This document shows positions 10,091-18,243 of a DNA stretch of 64,000 bases, in pieces; within the stretch, counting starts at the first letter, position 1, and every line of letters begins with the position of its first letter. Source of the stretch: Pseudocitrobacter faecalis (GTDB taxonomy: Bacteria > Pseudomonadota > Gammaproteobacteria > Enterobacterales > Enterobacteriaceae); the NCBI GenBank assembly GCA_003315335.1, contig QNRL01000008.1, positions 62,001 through 126,000 of the forward strand, given 5' to 3'. The notes under the pieces were generated by a model. It ran no database searches, was not told the origin of the DNA, and saw only the letters and a program-made list of their open reading frames with translations. The position numbers and the translations under genes were made by a program.

Positions 10091-11075
10091 GTTGCCCTCC
10101 GCGGCGGAAAATCAGCCATAAAAACCACGGTGCGCCGAGAATGCTGGTCAGCAAGCCGACCGGCATTTCCGCCGGGGCGACCAGCGTGCGGGCAAAGGTA
10201 TCGGCTATCAGCAAGAGTAGCGCGCCCGCGAGAACTGAACCGGGAATAACGGCACGATGATCGGCCCCCAGCCACATGCGGATTAAATGCGGCACCACCA
10301 GGCCGATAAAGCCAATCACACCGCTCACCGCTACGGCGGCGGCAACCAGCAAGGCGCTGCAAACCAGCAACAGTCGCTGAACCGAATGCACGTCCACGCC
10401 GAGATAGTGTGCCTCTTCTTCGCCGAGCTGGAGCAGATTCAGTGCCGCAGCCAGACGCCAGATAACAAACACGGTGGGCACCATCAGCGAGGCGACGGTC
10501 AGCAGCGTTGACCACTGCGCCTGCCCCAGACTGCCCATACTCCAGAGGGAAAGCTGACGTAGCTGGGCGTCATTACTCACCCACGACAAAACGCCTACCG
10601 CCGCGCCGCACAGGGCGTTAATGGCAATACCGACTAACAGCAAGCGCGACAGCGAACTGTCGCGCTGGCGGCTAAGCAGGAAGATCACCACCGTCGCCGC
10701 CAGCGCGCCGAAAAAGGCCGCTAGCATGGGGGCGTAAAGCATAATCAGCGGCGGCAGCGTCAGAGGTAACACCACCCATAACGCTACCGCGAGCGCCGCG
10801 CCGCTGCTGATACCGAGCAGGCCCGGATCGGCCAGCGGATTGCGAAACAACCCCTGCATCACGCAACCGGCCAGCGCCAGCGAGCCGCCGACAACCAGCG
10901 CCAGCAATACGCGCGGCAGACGGATGGTGAACCAGATTTGCCGCAGCGTTTCATCACTGTGATTCCACAGCAGGCTAAGCGGCAGGCGCAACGCGCCAAA
11001 ACCGCTCGCCGCCAGCGTTCCCACCGCCAGCATCAGCGCCAGCGTAATGAGGGAGAGGGTGATTCGCCGTGACAT
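10083..11075 (-). CDS. hmuU: Haem ABC transporter permease HmuU
   Basis: A 330-residue FecCD-family permease of the inner membrane, working as a dimer with HmuV and loaded by HmuT. It shows regularly spaced hydrophobic helices, the family segment LFRNPLADPGLLGISSG near residue 76, and the cytoplasmic coupling region GFIGLVVPHLIRM near 250. Its ATG overlaps the stop codon of hmuT (TGATG) and its end overlaps hmuV, so the three transporter genes are translationally coupled. Confidence 0.93.
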   Translation of the reverse strand: MSRRITLSLITLALMLAVGTLAASGFGALRLPLSLLWNHSDETLRQIWFTIRLPRVLLALVVGGSLALAGCVMQGLFRNPLADPGLLGISSGAALAVALWVVLPLTLPPLIMLYAPMLAAFFGALAATVVIFLLSRQRDSSLSRLLLVGIAINALCGAAVGVLSWVSNDAQLRQLSLWSMGSLGQAQWSTLLTVASLMVPTVFVIWRLAAALNLLQLGEEEAHYLGVDVHSVQRLLLVCSALLVAAAVAVSGVIGFIGLVVPHLIRMWLGADHRAVIPGSVLAGALLLLIADTFARTLVAPAEMPVGLLTSILGAPWFLWLIFRRGGQHG

Positions 11076-11896
11076 CAGGGCAGCGACTCCGCTTTGGTAC
11101 GCAACTGCTGAATTGCCTGTGGCGTACGCACGCTAAACCCGAGCAGCGCCATATCATCTATCGCCAGAACCTGTTTGTGCTTTCCGGCAGGCGTTTGCGC
11201 AAGCCCCGGCAGCTTCCACAGATTCGCTTCGCCGCCAATCGCCGCTAACCCGTCGGCGGGGATCACCACCAGATCGGCCTGGCTTGCGATCACGCCTTCC
11301 TGTGAAAGCGGCTGATAGCGGGCAAAACCCTGCATCGCATTCTGCAACCCGGCAGCGCGAATGGCCGCATCTGCCGCCGTTTGCTGCCCGGCGGCCATTG
11401 CGTTCATGCCGCCATGGTTGAGAATGAACAGCACTTTTTTGTCGAGCGGCGTGTCCGGCAGTGCGGCAATGGCCTGACGCATGCGGTTGCGCAGCGTTTC
11501 GCCTTCCGCTTCACGGTGTGTGGCTTTGGCGATGACCTGCACTTTCTCATCAATCACGTTGAGATCGTTACGGCTCGGCACGCTAATCACCTGCACATTG
11601 TTCTGCTCAAGCTGTTTGAGCACCAGTGATGGTTGCGCCTGCTGGCTGGCGAGCACCTGCGTTGGGCGCATCGCCAGAACGCCTTCGGCATTGAGCTGGC
11701 GAAGATAACCCACATCCGGCAGTTTGGCTGCTTCCGGCGGCCACTGGCTGGTGCTGTCACGCGCGACGAGCGAAGACTGCGCCCCGAGCGCGTAAACAAT
11801 CTCGGTCACATCGCCGCCCAGGGCGACCGTCTTCTCCTGCACAGCCGCCAGTGCCGCTACGGGCAAGGCGACCAGCAGGGCGAGCCATTTTTTCAT
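11075..11896 (-). CDS. hmuT: Periplasmic haem-binding protein HmuT
   Basis: A 273-residue precursor with signal peptide MKKWLALLVALPVAALA. It belongs to the type III (cluster A) binding proteins that carry haem from the outer-membrane receptor to HmuUV. The segment DVGYLRQLNAEGVLAM contains the conserved GYxRxL tyrosine (Tyr64 of the precursor), the usual haem-iron ligand in HmuT/ShuT. Its start overlaps the end of hmuS by ATGA and its end overlaps hmuU, so it is inside a tight operon. Confidence 0.92.
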   Translation of the reverse strand: MKKWLALLVALPVAALAAVQEKTVALGGDVTEIVYALGAQSSLVARDSTSQWPPEAAKLPDVGYLRQLNAEGVLAMRPTQVLASQQAQPSLVLKQLEQNNVQVISVPSRNDLNVIDEKVQVIAKATHREAEGETLRNRMRQAIAALPDTPLDKKVLFILNHGGMNAMAAGQQTAADAAIRAAGLQNAMQGFARYQPLSQEGVIASQADLVVIPADGLAAIGGEANLWKLPGLAQTPAGKHKQVLAIDDMALLGFSVRTPQAIQQLRTKAESLP

Positions 11897-12921
11897 GCTG
11901 CCAGCCCTTCCGCCGTGAGTGCATCAATCTGTTTGCGCCACTGTGCCTGTTCCGGCTGGCCTTCAGTGCGCTGACCGTAAAGCTGGGCGATTTGCGTGCC
12001 GTCGTGGGCGAAAATTTCCAGGCTGGTCACGTGACCGTCAGCGGTCGGTTTGCGGGTGACCCAGCTTTCGGCAATATGATCTTCCAGCAGATGCAGCGTG
12101 AATGCCGGGTTGAAAATATTCAGCCAGCCTTTCATTGGCACCACTTTTTCCACCACGCCGGTGAAGATCTGCACGCAGCCACGGTTGCCGACGAAGACCA
12201 TGATTTCATTAGCGTCCTGACGCGCGTTATCCAGAATTTGTGCCAGTGCGCTGTTAGGCACTTTGCAGGCGAGGTCGTCACCGACCAGCGAAAATGCCTG
12301 CTGACGCGTCAGGTTGTGGCGCTTAAGCAACGTGAAGAATTGATGCACATCGGTCATCGCACGCCATTCGCTATCAACGGTTGCGGCGTCGGCGTGGCTT
12401 TCGCTGGCGGCATTTTCTGCGGGTTTCAGCCCCAGGGTTGCATTGTCGCTAATGATAAAGCGCGCCAGTACATCGGCCCACGCGGTCATGTCGGTGCGCT
12501 CGGTGGCGTAGACTTTCAGCAGCGCATCGCCCTGATGGTCAAAGAACTGAATGCTCTGGCGTTCGCCGCGCGCGGTCATCTCTTTGATGTGGAAAACGCT
12601 GGCCCACTGGTGCAGGAACAGGCGCAGGTCAAGGGCGCGTGGGTTGAGGATCAGCCCCGCATGGCCGCTCAGGTGTTGGTTGATAAATTCGCCAACCTGC
12701 TCGTGTACCGCATATTCGTTACGGCAGATGCACTTGGTTTCGCCAACGGCTTCCAGTGCGGCAAGAATGTCGCGCACGTCGCTGGCAAGACGCTCCGCGT
12801 CATGGCCCACGCGGGCATAGGTTAACTCTGCCTCGCTGATATTCATTAATGCTGCGATGTCACGCGCGTACTTACCTGGGTTTTGTTCTTTTAGCTCAAG
12901 CCAGCGTGTGTAGTGATTCAT
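11893..12921 (-). CDS. hmuS: Haem-degrading/haem-trafficking protein HmuS (ChuS/HemS family)
   Basis: A 342-residue cytoplasmic protein that receives imported haem and opens it or passes it on. The two-fold repeated HemS structure is visible (WLNIFNPAFTLHLLEDHI in the C-terminal half; LFLHQWASVFHIKEM in the N-terminal half). His193, in MTDVHQFF, and Arg100 fall exactly where the haem-contacting residues of ChuS are known, so the protein is probably active. The ATG at 12921 has GGAAG five bases upstream. A GC-rich hairpin (12943-12960) separates it from chuA. The E. coli chuWXY genes are absent; the order is that of Yersinia hemPRSTUV. Confidence 0.94.
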   Translation of the reverse strand: MNHYTRWLELKEQNPGKYARDIAALMNISEAELTYARVGHDAERLASDVRDILAALEAVGETKCICRNEYAVHEQVGEFINQHLSGHAGLILNPRALDLRLFLHQWASVFHIKEMTARGERQSIQFFDHQGDALLKVYATERTDMTAWADVLARFIISDNATLGLKPAENAASESHADAATVDSEWRAMTDVHQFFTLLKRHNLTRQQAFSLVGDDLACKVPNSALAQILDNARQDANEIMVFVGNRGCVQIFTGVVEKVVPMKGWLNIFNPAFTLHLLEDHIAESWVTRKPTADGHVTSLEIFAHDGTQIAQLYGQRTEGQPEQAQWRKQIDALTAEGLAA

Positions 12922-12942
12922 TGTCTCTTCCTTCCAGATGAA

Positions 12943-12960
12943 GCCCCGGCGACGCGGGGC
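12943..12960 (-). other. Intercistronic hairpin between chuA and hmuS
   Basis: A 6-bp GC stem (GCCCCG/CGGGGC) lies in the 46-bp gap after chuA. There is no T-run, so it is more likely an mRNA processing or stability element that raises receptor mRNA over the downstream genes than a full terminator. Confidence 0.4.
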
Positions 12961-12967
12961 GATGCCG

Positions 12968-14950
12968 TTACCACTGATAACTTACGAAAATTTTCCCGTT
13001 GCGCCCGTCCTGCGGAATGCCCTGCGGTGACCAGTACTCTTTATCGAAGGCGTTGCCCAGCACCAGCGTGGTGGTGACGCCTTTCAACTGTTGCTGGCCT
13101 TCGTAACTGACGTAGAAGTCGTTAACCGCATAGCCCGGCTGCTTGCTGTAGCTGCTGCTGACGTGGGTGGAGCGATCCGCGAACGTCCCAATCCAGCCGA
13201 CCGAGAAGCCACTGTGTGCCACCGGAATATTCAGCTTACTGGTGACGGTATCCGGGTTAATGCTGGAGATATACTCCCCGGTGTCGGTGTCTTTCCCGCG
13301 CGTGCGGTTGTAGGCCACGTCGAGGCTGAACAGATCCGCGCTATATTTGGTCATCACGTCCCAGCCCCAGATTTTGGCGTTCGGCACGTTATAGGACATG
13401 GTCGTTGCCGCGGCGAAATCGACCGCGGTGGAGATGTAATCCTTCGCTTTGGTATCAAAGTAGCTGGCTTTGAATTCGAGGGAATCGTTGGCCAGCATCA
13501 GGTCGTCGAAGCGCAAACCAAATCCGTATTCCTGCGTTTCGTTCGTTTCCGGGCGCAGATTCGGGTTCGGTACCCAGTAGTTAGTGTAGAAGCTACCGAT
13601 GGAGAAGTGCTTCGAGTCGTTGTACATCTCGCCCATCGTTGGCGCGCGGAAGGCCTGCGCGTAGGAGCCGAACAGCATCAGCCAGTCGGTCGGGTTGACG
13701 GTCATGCCTGCGCGGGAAGACCATTTATCGGCATCCACATCGTCGTAACCGTCGCTGCTACCGCGATAGTTGTCGTAACGCGTGCCGCCAAGCAGGGTTA
13801 TGGGCAAGTCTCGAAGGGTGATTTCGTCCTGAATCCAGCCAGAGCTGAAATCGATTTTCGCTTCCGGGAAACCAGTGGTGACGCCGCCGGGTTCCTGCTC
13901 CTGGCGATAGTATTCACCGCCATAGGTCAGCAGGTGAGAGGCGAAGGCATCGCTAAACAGACGGCTACGGTTTTCCACTTTACCGCCTTTGGTGGTCTGC
14001 TTGCGGAATTCGCCGGTGTTATCGATGTTTTGCGCGTTGATACGTGCTTCTGACCAGTAGATTCTGGCGTCAGCGTTCAGCCAGTCATTGCCCTGCGGCG
14101 CGAGTTTATAGGTGAGTTGTGCATCGCGCTGAATGGTTGAGCGATCAACCATCGGGTTGCTGCTGGTGGAGGCTTCGATGGTCTGTGGGTTTTTAGGTTC
14201 CTGTGCCTTATTGTTGTAGTAGCGGAATGCGCCGCCCAACGTCTGAACATCGTCGATTTTCCAGCTTCCTTTTGCCAGCATGTTATTGATCGACTCATCG
14301 TTTGGCGCCGTTGAACCATCGCCCTGACGCAGATCGCCACGATCGCGGCTCGACCAGGAGACGATGCCATCAAGCGTATCCGTGCGGCCAAAGGCGCTTG
14401 CGCCCATGCCGATGCTGTGATCGCCCGTCGCCCCGGTGCCAAAGACGCGGTATCCGCTGCTCTGGCCATCACGCAGCAGATCTTTCGCATCTACCGTGTC
14501 GTAGGAGATCACTCCGCCCAGCGCGCCGCTGCCGTACAGCAGCGCTGACGGGCCGCGTACGACTTCAATACGCTTGATTAACGCCGGGTCAAGAAAGGTG
14601 CTATTGAGGTGACCCGTATCGGTGCCCTGGCGCACGCCATCCACCAGAATCAGCACGCCGCGGCGATCGTAGCCGCGCATATTGACGTCCTGACCGTTGG
14701 TACGGCCTGTGCCGTCGAGCGTAATGCCCGGCACGGTGCGCAGCAGGTCAGCGGCGGAACTGGCGGTTTGATTTTCAGGTTCAGCGGTATCGATGACGCT
14801 AACCATCATCGGCGCTTCAAATGCGCTGCGGGCGTTACCGGTGGCGGTCACGGTCATGGTATCAGCGGCAAAGGCGGTGACGGGCAGAATACCGGCGATG
14901 GTCAGGGCCAACAGCGTCGGGCGCTGCGGGGCAGATTGCAGGCGTAGCAT
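12968..14950 (-). CDS. chuA: TonB-dependent haem/haemoglobin receptor ChuA
   Basis: A 660-residue outer-membrane receptor, the same length as E. coli ChuA and very similar to it throughout. The signal peptide ends at AFA (residue 28), followed by a TonB box-like TMTVTATG. The plug (residues to about 150) and 22-stranded barrel follow. His114 in GTDTGHLN and His448 in NDSKHFSIG correspond to His86 and His420 of mature ShuA, the known haem ligands. The FRAP/NPNL hallmark is present (FRAPTMGEMYN; WVPNPNLRPE), and the chain ends in SYQW. GGAG lies seven bases before the ATG. Iron and Fur control is expected through the hemP promoter. Confidence 0.95.
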   Translation of the reverse strand: MLRLQSAPQRPTLLALTIAGILPVTAFAADTMTVTATGNARSAFEAPMMVSVIDTAEPENQTASSAADLLRTVPGITLDGTGRTNGQDVNMRGYDRRGVLILVDGVRQGTDTGHLNSTFLDPALIKRIEVVRGPSALLYGSGALGGVISYDTVDAKDLLRDGQSSGYRVFGTGATGDHSIGMGASAFGRTDTLDGIVSWSSRDRGDLRQGDGSTAPNDESINNMLAKGSWKIDDVQTLGGAFRYYNNKAQEPKNPQTIEASTSSNPMVDRSTIQRDAQLTYKLAPQGNDWLNADARIYWSEARINAQNIDNTGEFRKQTTKGGKVENRSRLFSDAFASHLLTYGGEYYRQEQEPGGVTTGFPEAKIDFSSGWIQDEITLRDLPITLLGGTRYDNYRGSSDGYDDVDADKWSSRAGMTVNPTDWLMLFGSYAQAFRAPTMGEMYNDSKHFSIGSFYTNYWVPNPNLRPETNETQEYGFGLRFDDLMLANDSLEFKASYFDTKAKDYISTAVDFAAATTMSYNVPNAKIWGWDVMTKYSADLFSLDVAYNRTRGKDTDTGEYISSINPDTVTSKLNIPVAHSGFSVGWIGTFADRSTHVSSSYSKQPGYAVNDFYVSYEGQQQLKGVTTTLVLGNAFDKEYWSPQGIPQDGRNGKIFVSYQW

Positions 14951-15025
14951 AACAACTCTCCATGAGGAAAATGAAAAATTGCTGGCTGCCTGGGAGTCAC
15001 CTGGGTGGCTGGCGAAAGGGATGAT

Positions 15026-15205
15026 TTATTTAGTCAGGATCAATTTGCCGGATTGTGTCTGGCGAAGCTGATAGTGTTGGCCATTGTGCTCTATCAATAC
15101 CGACCCCTCGTCGCCGAGCAACGCTTTACTGTTAATAAGGCGTTTCCCGTGCGAAGGATTGGGCGAAGCGCTGGGCTTTGTCCGACCTTCTGCTGTGTTA
15201 TTCAT
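15026..15205 (-). CDS. hemP: Haem uptake protein HemP
   Basis: A 59-residue protein with the HemP family core: SKALLGDEGSVLIEHNGQHY followed by QLRQTQSGKLILTK. HemP/HmuP proteins are small and typically sit first in haem operons; some are needed for receptor expression. The ATG at 15205 is chosen because GGAG lies ten bases upstream; a GTG at 15214 would overlap that site. Its promoter overlaps a Fur box. The gap to chuA is 75 bp, so they are probably co-transcribed. Confidence 0.88.
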   Translation of the reverse strand: MNNTAEGRTKPSASPNPSHGKRLINSKALLGDEGSVLIEHNGQHYQLRQTQSGKLILTK

Positions 15206-15242
15206 ACCAGGCACGCTCCGTTATGAAAATGATAACTAAGTC

Positions 15243-15283
15243 GATAACGAGAAGCATTATCAATATGTATTGATTTGTATCAA
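15243..15283 (-). promoter_or_regulatory. Fur-regulated promoter of the haem operon
   Basis: GATAACGAGAAGCATTATC (15243-15261) matches the 19-bp Fur consensus at 16 of 19 positions. On the minus strand a -35 TTGATA (15278-15283) and a -10 GATAAT (15256-15261) are 16 bp apart, so the Fur box covers the -10. A further AATGATAAC half-site next to it (15228-15236) may extend Fur binding. Iron repression of hemP-chuA-hmuSTUV follows. Confidence 0.85.
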
Positions 15284-15334
15284 GCTTTTTTTTACGGAAA
15301 AGAGATATTGGGAGGGGGAATGTGCGCACAGATG

Positions 15335-16006
15335 CCCTCACCCCGGCCCTCTCCCACAGGGAGAGGGAGAAAACCAGCGCAGGACTCAACACCGTGCACA
15401 ATCAGTCCCCTCTCCCTTGAGGGAGAGGGTTAGGGTGAGGGGGAAATGTGCGCGCTGATGCCTTCACCCCGGCCCTCTCCCACAGGGAGAGGGAGAAAGC
15501 CAGTGCAGAACTCAACACCGTGCACAATTGATCCCCTCTCCCTTGAGGGAGAGGGTTAGGGTGAGGGGGGAATGTGCGCGCTGATGCCCTCACCCCGGCC
15601 CTCTCCCACAGGGAGAGGGAGAAAACCGGCGCAGAACTCAACACCGTGCACAATCGATCCCCTCTCCCTTGAGGGAGAGGGAGAAAACCAGCGCAGGACT
15701 CAACACCGTGCACAATCGATCCCCTCTCCCTTGAGGGAGAGGGAGAAAACCAGTACAGAACTCAACATCGTGCACAATCGATCCCCTCTCCCACAGGGAG
15801 AGGGAGAAAACCAGCGTAGGACTCAACACCGTGCACAATCGGTCCCCTCTCCCTTGAGGGAGAGGGTTAGGGTGAGGGGGGAATGTGCGCGCTGATGCCC
15901 TCACCCCGGCCCTCTCCCACAGGGAGAGGGAGAAAACCAGCGCAGAACTTAACACCGTGCACAATCGATTCCCTCTCCCTTGAGGGAGAGGGTTAGGGTG
16001 AGGGGG
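15335..16006. repeat. Array of palindromic CCCTCTCCC/GGGAGAGGG repeats
   Basis: Four long units start at 15335, 15461, 15587 and 15898. The first two periods are exactly 126 bp. Each unit opens with CCCTCACCCCGGCCCTCTCC (CCTTCACC in the second) and closes with the inverted arm GGGTTAGGGTGAGGG, around a conserved core (CTCAACACCGTGCACAAT in most copies). The third unit is 311 bp because its internal ~62-bp half-unit is repeated three extra times. All frames in it are shadows of the repeat. It lies between the haem promoter and the 3' end of pqqU, and its hairpins could terminate transcription. Confidence 0.9.
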
Positions 16007-16031
16007 AACAGGCCGCACTCCCCCTACCAAC

Positions 16032-18179
16032 TCACATCGCATCAAACAAATAACTCACCGACAGCCCCACGCCGTAATTGCGTCCCGGTGCCGGTTCGTA
16101 ATAACGCCCGTTGCTTTCGTTGACGATAACCGAGCCCACATACTCCTTATCAAACAGGTTATCGACGCGGGTATAAACATCCACCACCCAGTTATCCGCC
16201 ACGAACTTATAGCCGCTGTTCAGCGCCGTGACCGTGTACGCGGGAGCCTGCTCAGTATTCGCATCATTAGTCTGAATATCGCTCATGTAACGCATTTCCG
16301 CGCCAGCATACCAGCCTTCTTCCGGTACCCAGCCCAGTGAGGCGTAAGCGCTGTTGCGGGCAATGCCTGGAATGCGGTTACCACTTTGGATCGTACTGCT
16401 GGCGTCTTCGCGATAGGTTGCATCCAGCCACGTCCAGGCGAGTTTGGCGCGCCATGCGGTGGCAAACTGCTGATCCCACGCCAGCTCTACGCCGCGACGG
16501 CGTGTTTTTCCGGCATTTTGATAGGAGGTACGCCCGTTATCGCTGGCGGCCACCACAATCTCATCCTTTGTATCGGTGTTAAAGACGGAAAGGCTGGCAA
16601 GGCCGGTGCCTACCTGCCACTTGCTGCCTGCTTCAACGGTAGTATTCGTCGCTGGCTGTAAGCCAAAGTTCAGCCCGGACTGCCCATCAGGGCGGTACGA
16701 CAGTTCATTAATCGTCGGCGTTTCGAAACCACGCCCGGCGGAGAGATAAACGTTCCAGCCCGGCGTCACGGCGTATTTCAGTGCGGCCGCCGGGAGCCAT
16801 TTGTGGTAGCTCGCTTCGCCGCTGTCGTCGCCATTTTTACCCACCACATAATGGTCATTGGAATCAAACCATACTGAGCTGTAACGTACTCCCGCATCGA
16901 GACTCAGGGCAGAGGTGAGCTGCCAGTTGGTCTGAATGTACGGGTCGAGGTTCCACATCAGGTTACGTTCATTGCGACGCATGTCGCCCTTCGTCCCCAG
17001 ATCGTAATGGCCGTTCTGATAGACAAAGTTTTCATACCCTTTGCGCTGTTCGGTCATTGTCTCGTAGTCGAGGCCCGTGGTGATGGAATACGGCTGGAAG
17101 CCGCTCTCTTCATGGTGCGTCCAGCGGGTATCAATGCCCTGGTAGCGACGCGTTAAATCGATCACGCCACCTGGATGCGTTTCGCTGCGTTGCTGCACAA
17201 AGTACGGAATAGACTGGTACTGCACGGTCTCACGGATACCGGCCCAGGTCATCACGCTCAGGTCGTCGTGTTCACCCAATCCCTGCTGATAGCGCAGCCC
17301 GGCCTGCGTCTGTTTGACGGTCTTGCGCGTGCGATACTGTTCGCCGCGCGGCGCTTGCGCCGGGTTATCTTTCCACTCTTTACGGGTTAAACCGCCCGGA
17401 TCGTCGGCGGTGATATCCACACTGTTAAGCTGCAGCGTCAGGCTGCCGGTGTCGTTCACCTTCACGCCCAGTTTGGCATTGAGCAGATTTTTGTGTGCGG
17501 CACTGTTATCGCGAAAACCGTGCGTAGAGAACCGGCTGCTGGAGACGGTGTAGTTCACGTCGCCTTTCTGCGTGCCATCACCCACCGCCCCCGTGGCTTT
17601 TAACCCGGTGCGCCAGGTGCCGAAACTGCCGTAATAGTTGCTGCTTTCGATTGTCGTTGGCTGCCTTCCGGTTTCCGTTTCCACGTTCACCACGCCGCCG
17701 GAGGCGTTGCCATAGAGTGCGGAGAACGGCCCGCGCAGCACGTCGATACGCTCAATTGAACCAATATCGATATTGGAGAGTTGCCCCTGACCGTCCGGCA
17801 TGGTCGCCGGAATACCGTCCACATAAAGCCGGAGTCCGCGAATACCAAAGGTCGAGCGCGCGCCGAAACCGCGAATCGACATCTGTAAATCCTGGGCGAA
17901 GTTTTGTCGGTTCTGAATTTGCAGGCCCGGCACATCGGCCAACCCTTCAGAGAGGTTGATGCGCGGCGCGGCGTGACGAATATCCTCGCCGTAATTCACC
18001 GAGACCGCGGCTGGCGTGTCTAATGCGGAAAGCCCGGAACTGGCCGCCGCGCTCACAATCATGGTTTGTTCACCGTCAGCCGCAGCGGCGACGAATGAGG
18101 CATCCTGCGCGTAAACGCATGAAACCGGTGCCAGCGCAAACGAGGCCGCCAGACCGGAGAGGGGCAGAGTTAATTTCAT
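16032..18179 (-). CDS. pqqU: TonB-dependent receptor, YncD/PqqU type
   Basis: A 715-residue outer-membrane receptor. The N-terminal signal region ends near VYAQD, then EQTMIVSAA is a TonB box candidate. The plug (QMSIRGFGARSTFGIRGLRL, YVDGIPATMPDGQGQLSNID, VLRGPFSALYGNASGGVVNV) and the barrel (GRGFETPTINELSYRPDGQS; VDNLFDKEYVGSVIVNESNG) follow E. coli YncD closely as I recall it. YncD, renamed PqqU, imports the cofactor PQQ. The gene is 64 bp downstream of gdhB, a PQQ enzyme, which supports that substrate. The ribosome site is weak. It differs from YncD by an insert after the signal peptide and ends SYLFDAM rather than with a clean aromatic C-terminus. Confidence 0.85.
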   Translation of the reverse strand: MKLTLPLSGLAASFALAPVSCVYAQDASFVAAAADGEQTMIVSAAASSGLSALDTPAAVSVNYGEDIRHAAPRINLSEGLADVPGLQIQNRQNFAQDLQMSIRGFGARSTFGIRGLRLYVDGIPATMPDGQGQLSNIDIGSIERIDVLRGPFSALYGNASGGVVNVETETGRQPTTIESSNYYGSFGTWRTGLKATGAVGDGTQKGDVNYTVSSSRFSTHGFRDNSAAHKNLLNAKLGVKVNDTGSLTLQLNSVDITADDPGGLTRKEWKDNPAQAPRGEQYRTRKTVKQTQAGLRYQQGLGEHDDLSVMTWAGIRETVQYQSIPYFVQQRSETHPGGVIDLTRRYQGIDTRWTHHEESGFQPYSITTGLDYETMTEQRKGYENFVYQNGHYDLGTKGDMRRNERNLMWNLDPYIQTNWQLTSALSLDAGVRYSSVWFDSNDHYVVGKNGDDSGEASYHKWLPAAALKYAVTPGWNVYLSAGRGFETPTINELSYRPDGQSGLNFGLQPATNTTVEAGSKWQVGTGLASLSVFNTDTKDEIVVAASDNGRTSYQNAGKTRRRGVELAWDQQFATAWRAKLAWTWLDATYREDASSTIQSGNRIPGIARNSAYASLGWVPEEGWYAGAEMRYMSDIQTNDANTEQAPAYTVTALNSGYKFVADNWVVDVYTRVDNLFDKEYVGSVIVNESNGRYYEPAPGRNYGVGLSVSYLFDAM

Positions 18180-18211
18180 CTGTGTGTTTTTTATAGGAAA
18201 GGGAAAGAATT

Positions 18212-18235
18212 CAGGCGGGCCAATGGGCCCGCCTG
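18212..18235 (-). other. Intercistronic hairpin between gdhB and pqqU
   Basis: A perfect 10-bp GC-rich stem (CAGGCGGGCC, four-base loop, GGCCCGCCTG) lies just after gdhB, followed on the minus strand by AATTCTTTCC. It looks like a weak terminator or attenuator that lowers pqqU relative to gdhB. Confidence 0.5.
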
Positions 18236-18243
18236 CAAGCGCA

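Noticed and set aside
15335-16006. Repeat array considered as a CRISPR
   Set aside because: Repeats are palindromic arms of variable spacing, the segments between them are conserved rather than unique, and no cas genes are near.
15402-16045. Open frames within the palindromic array
   Set aside because: They translate the repeat itself (recurrent SPLPQGEG and LSLWERAGV strings) on both strands.
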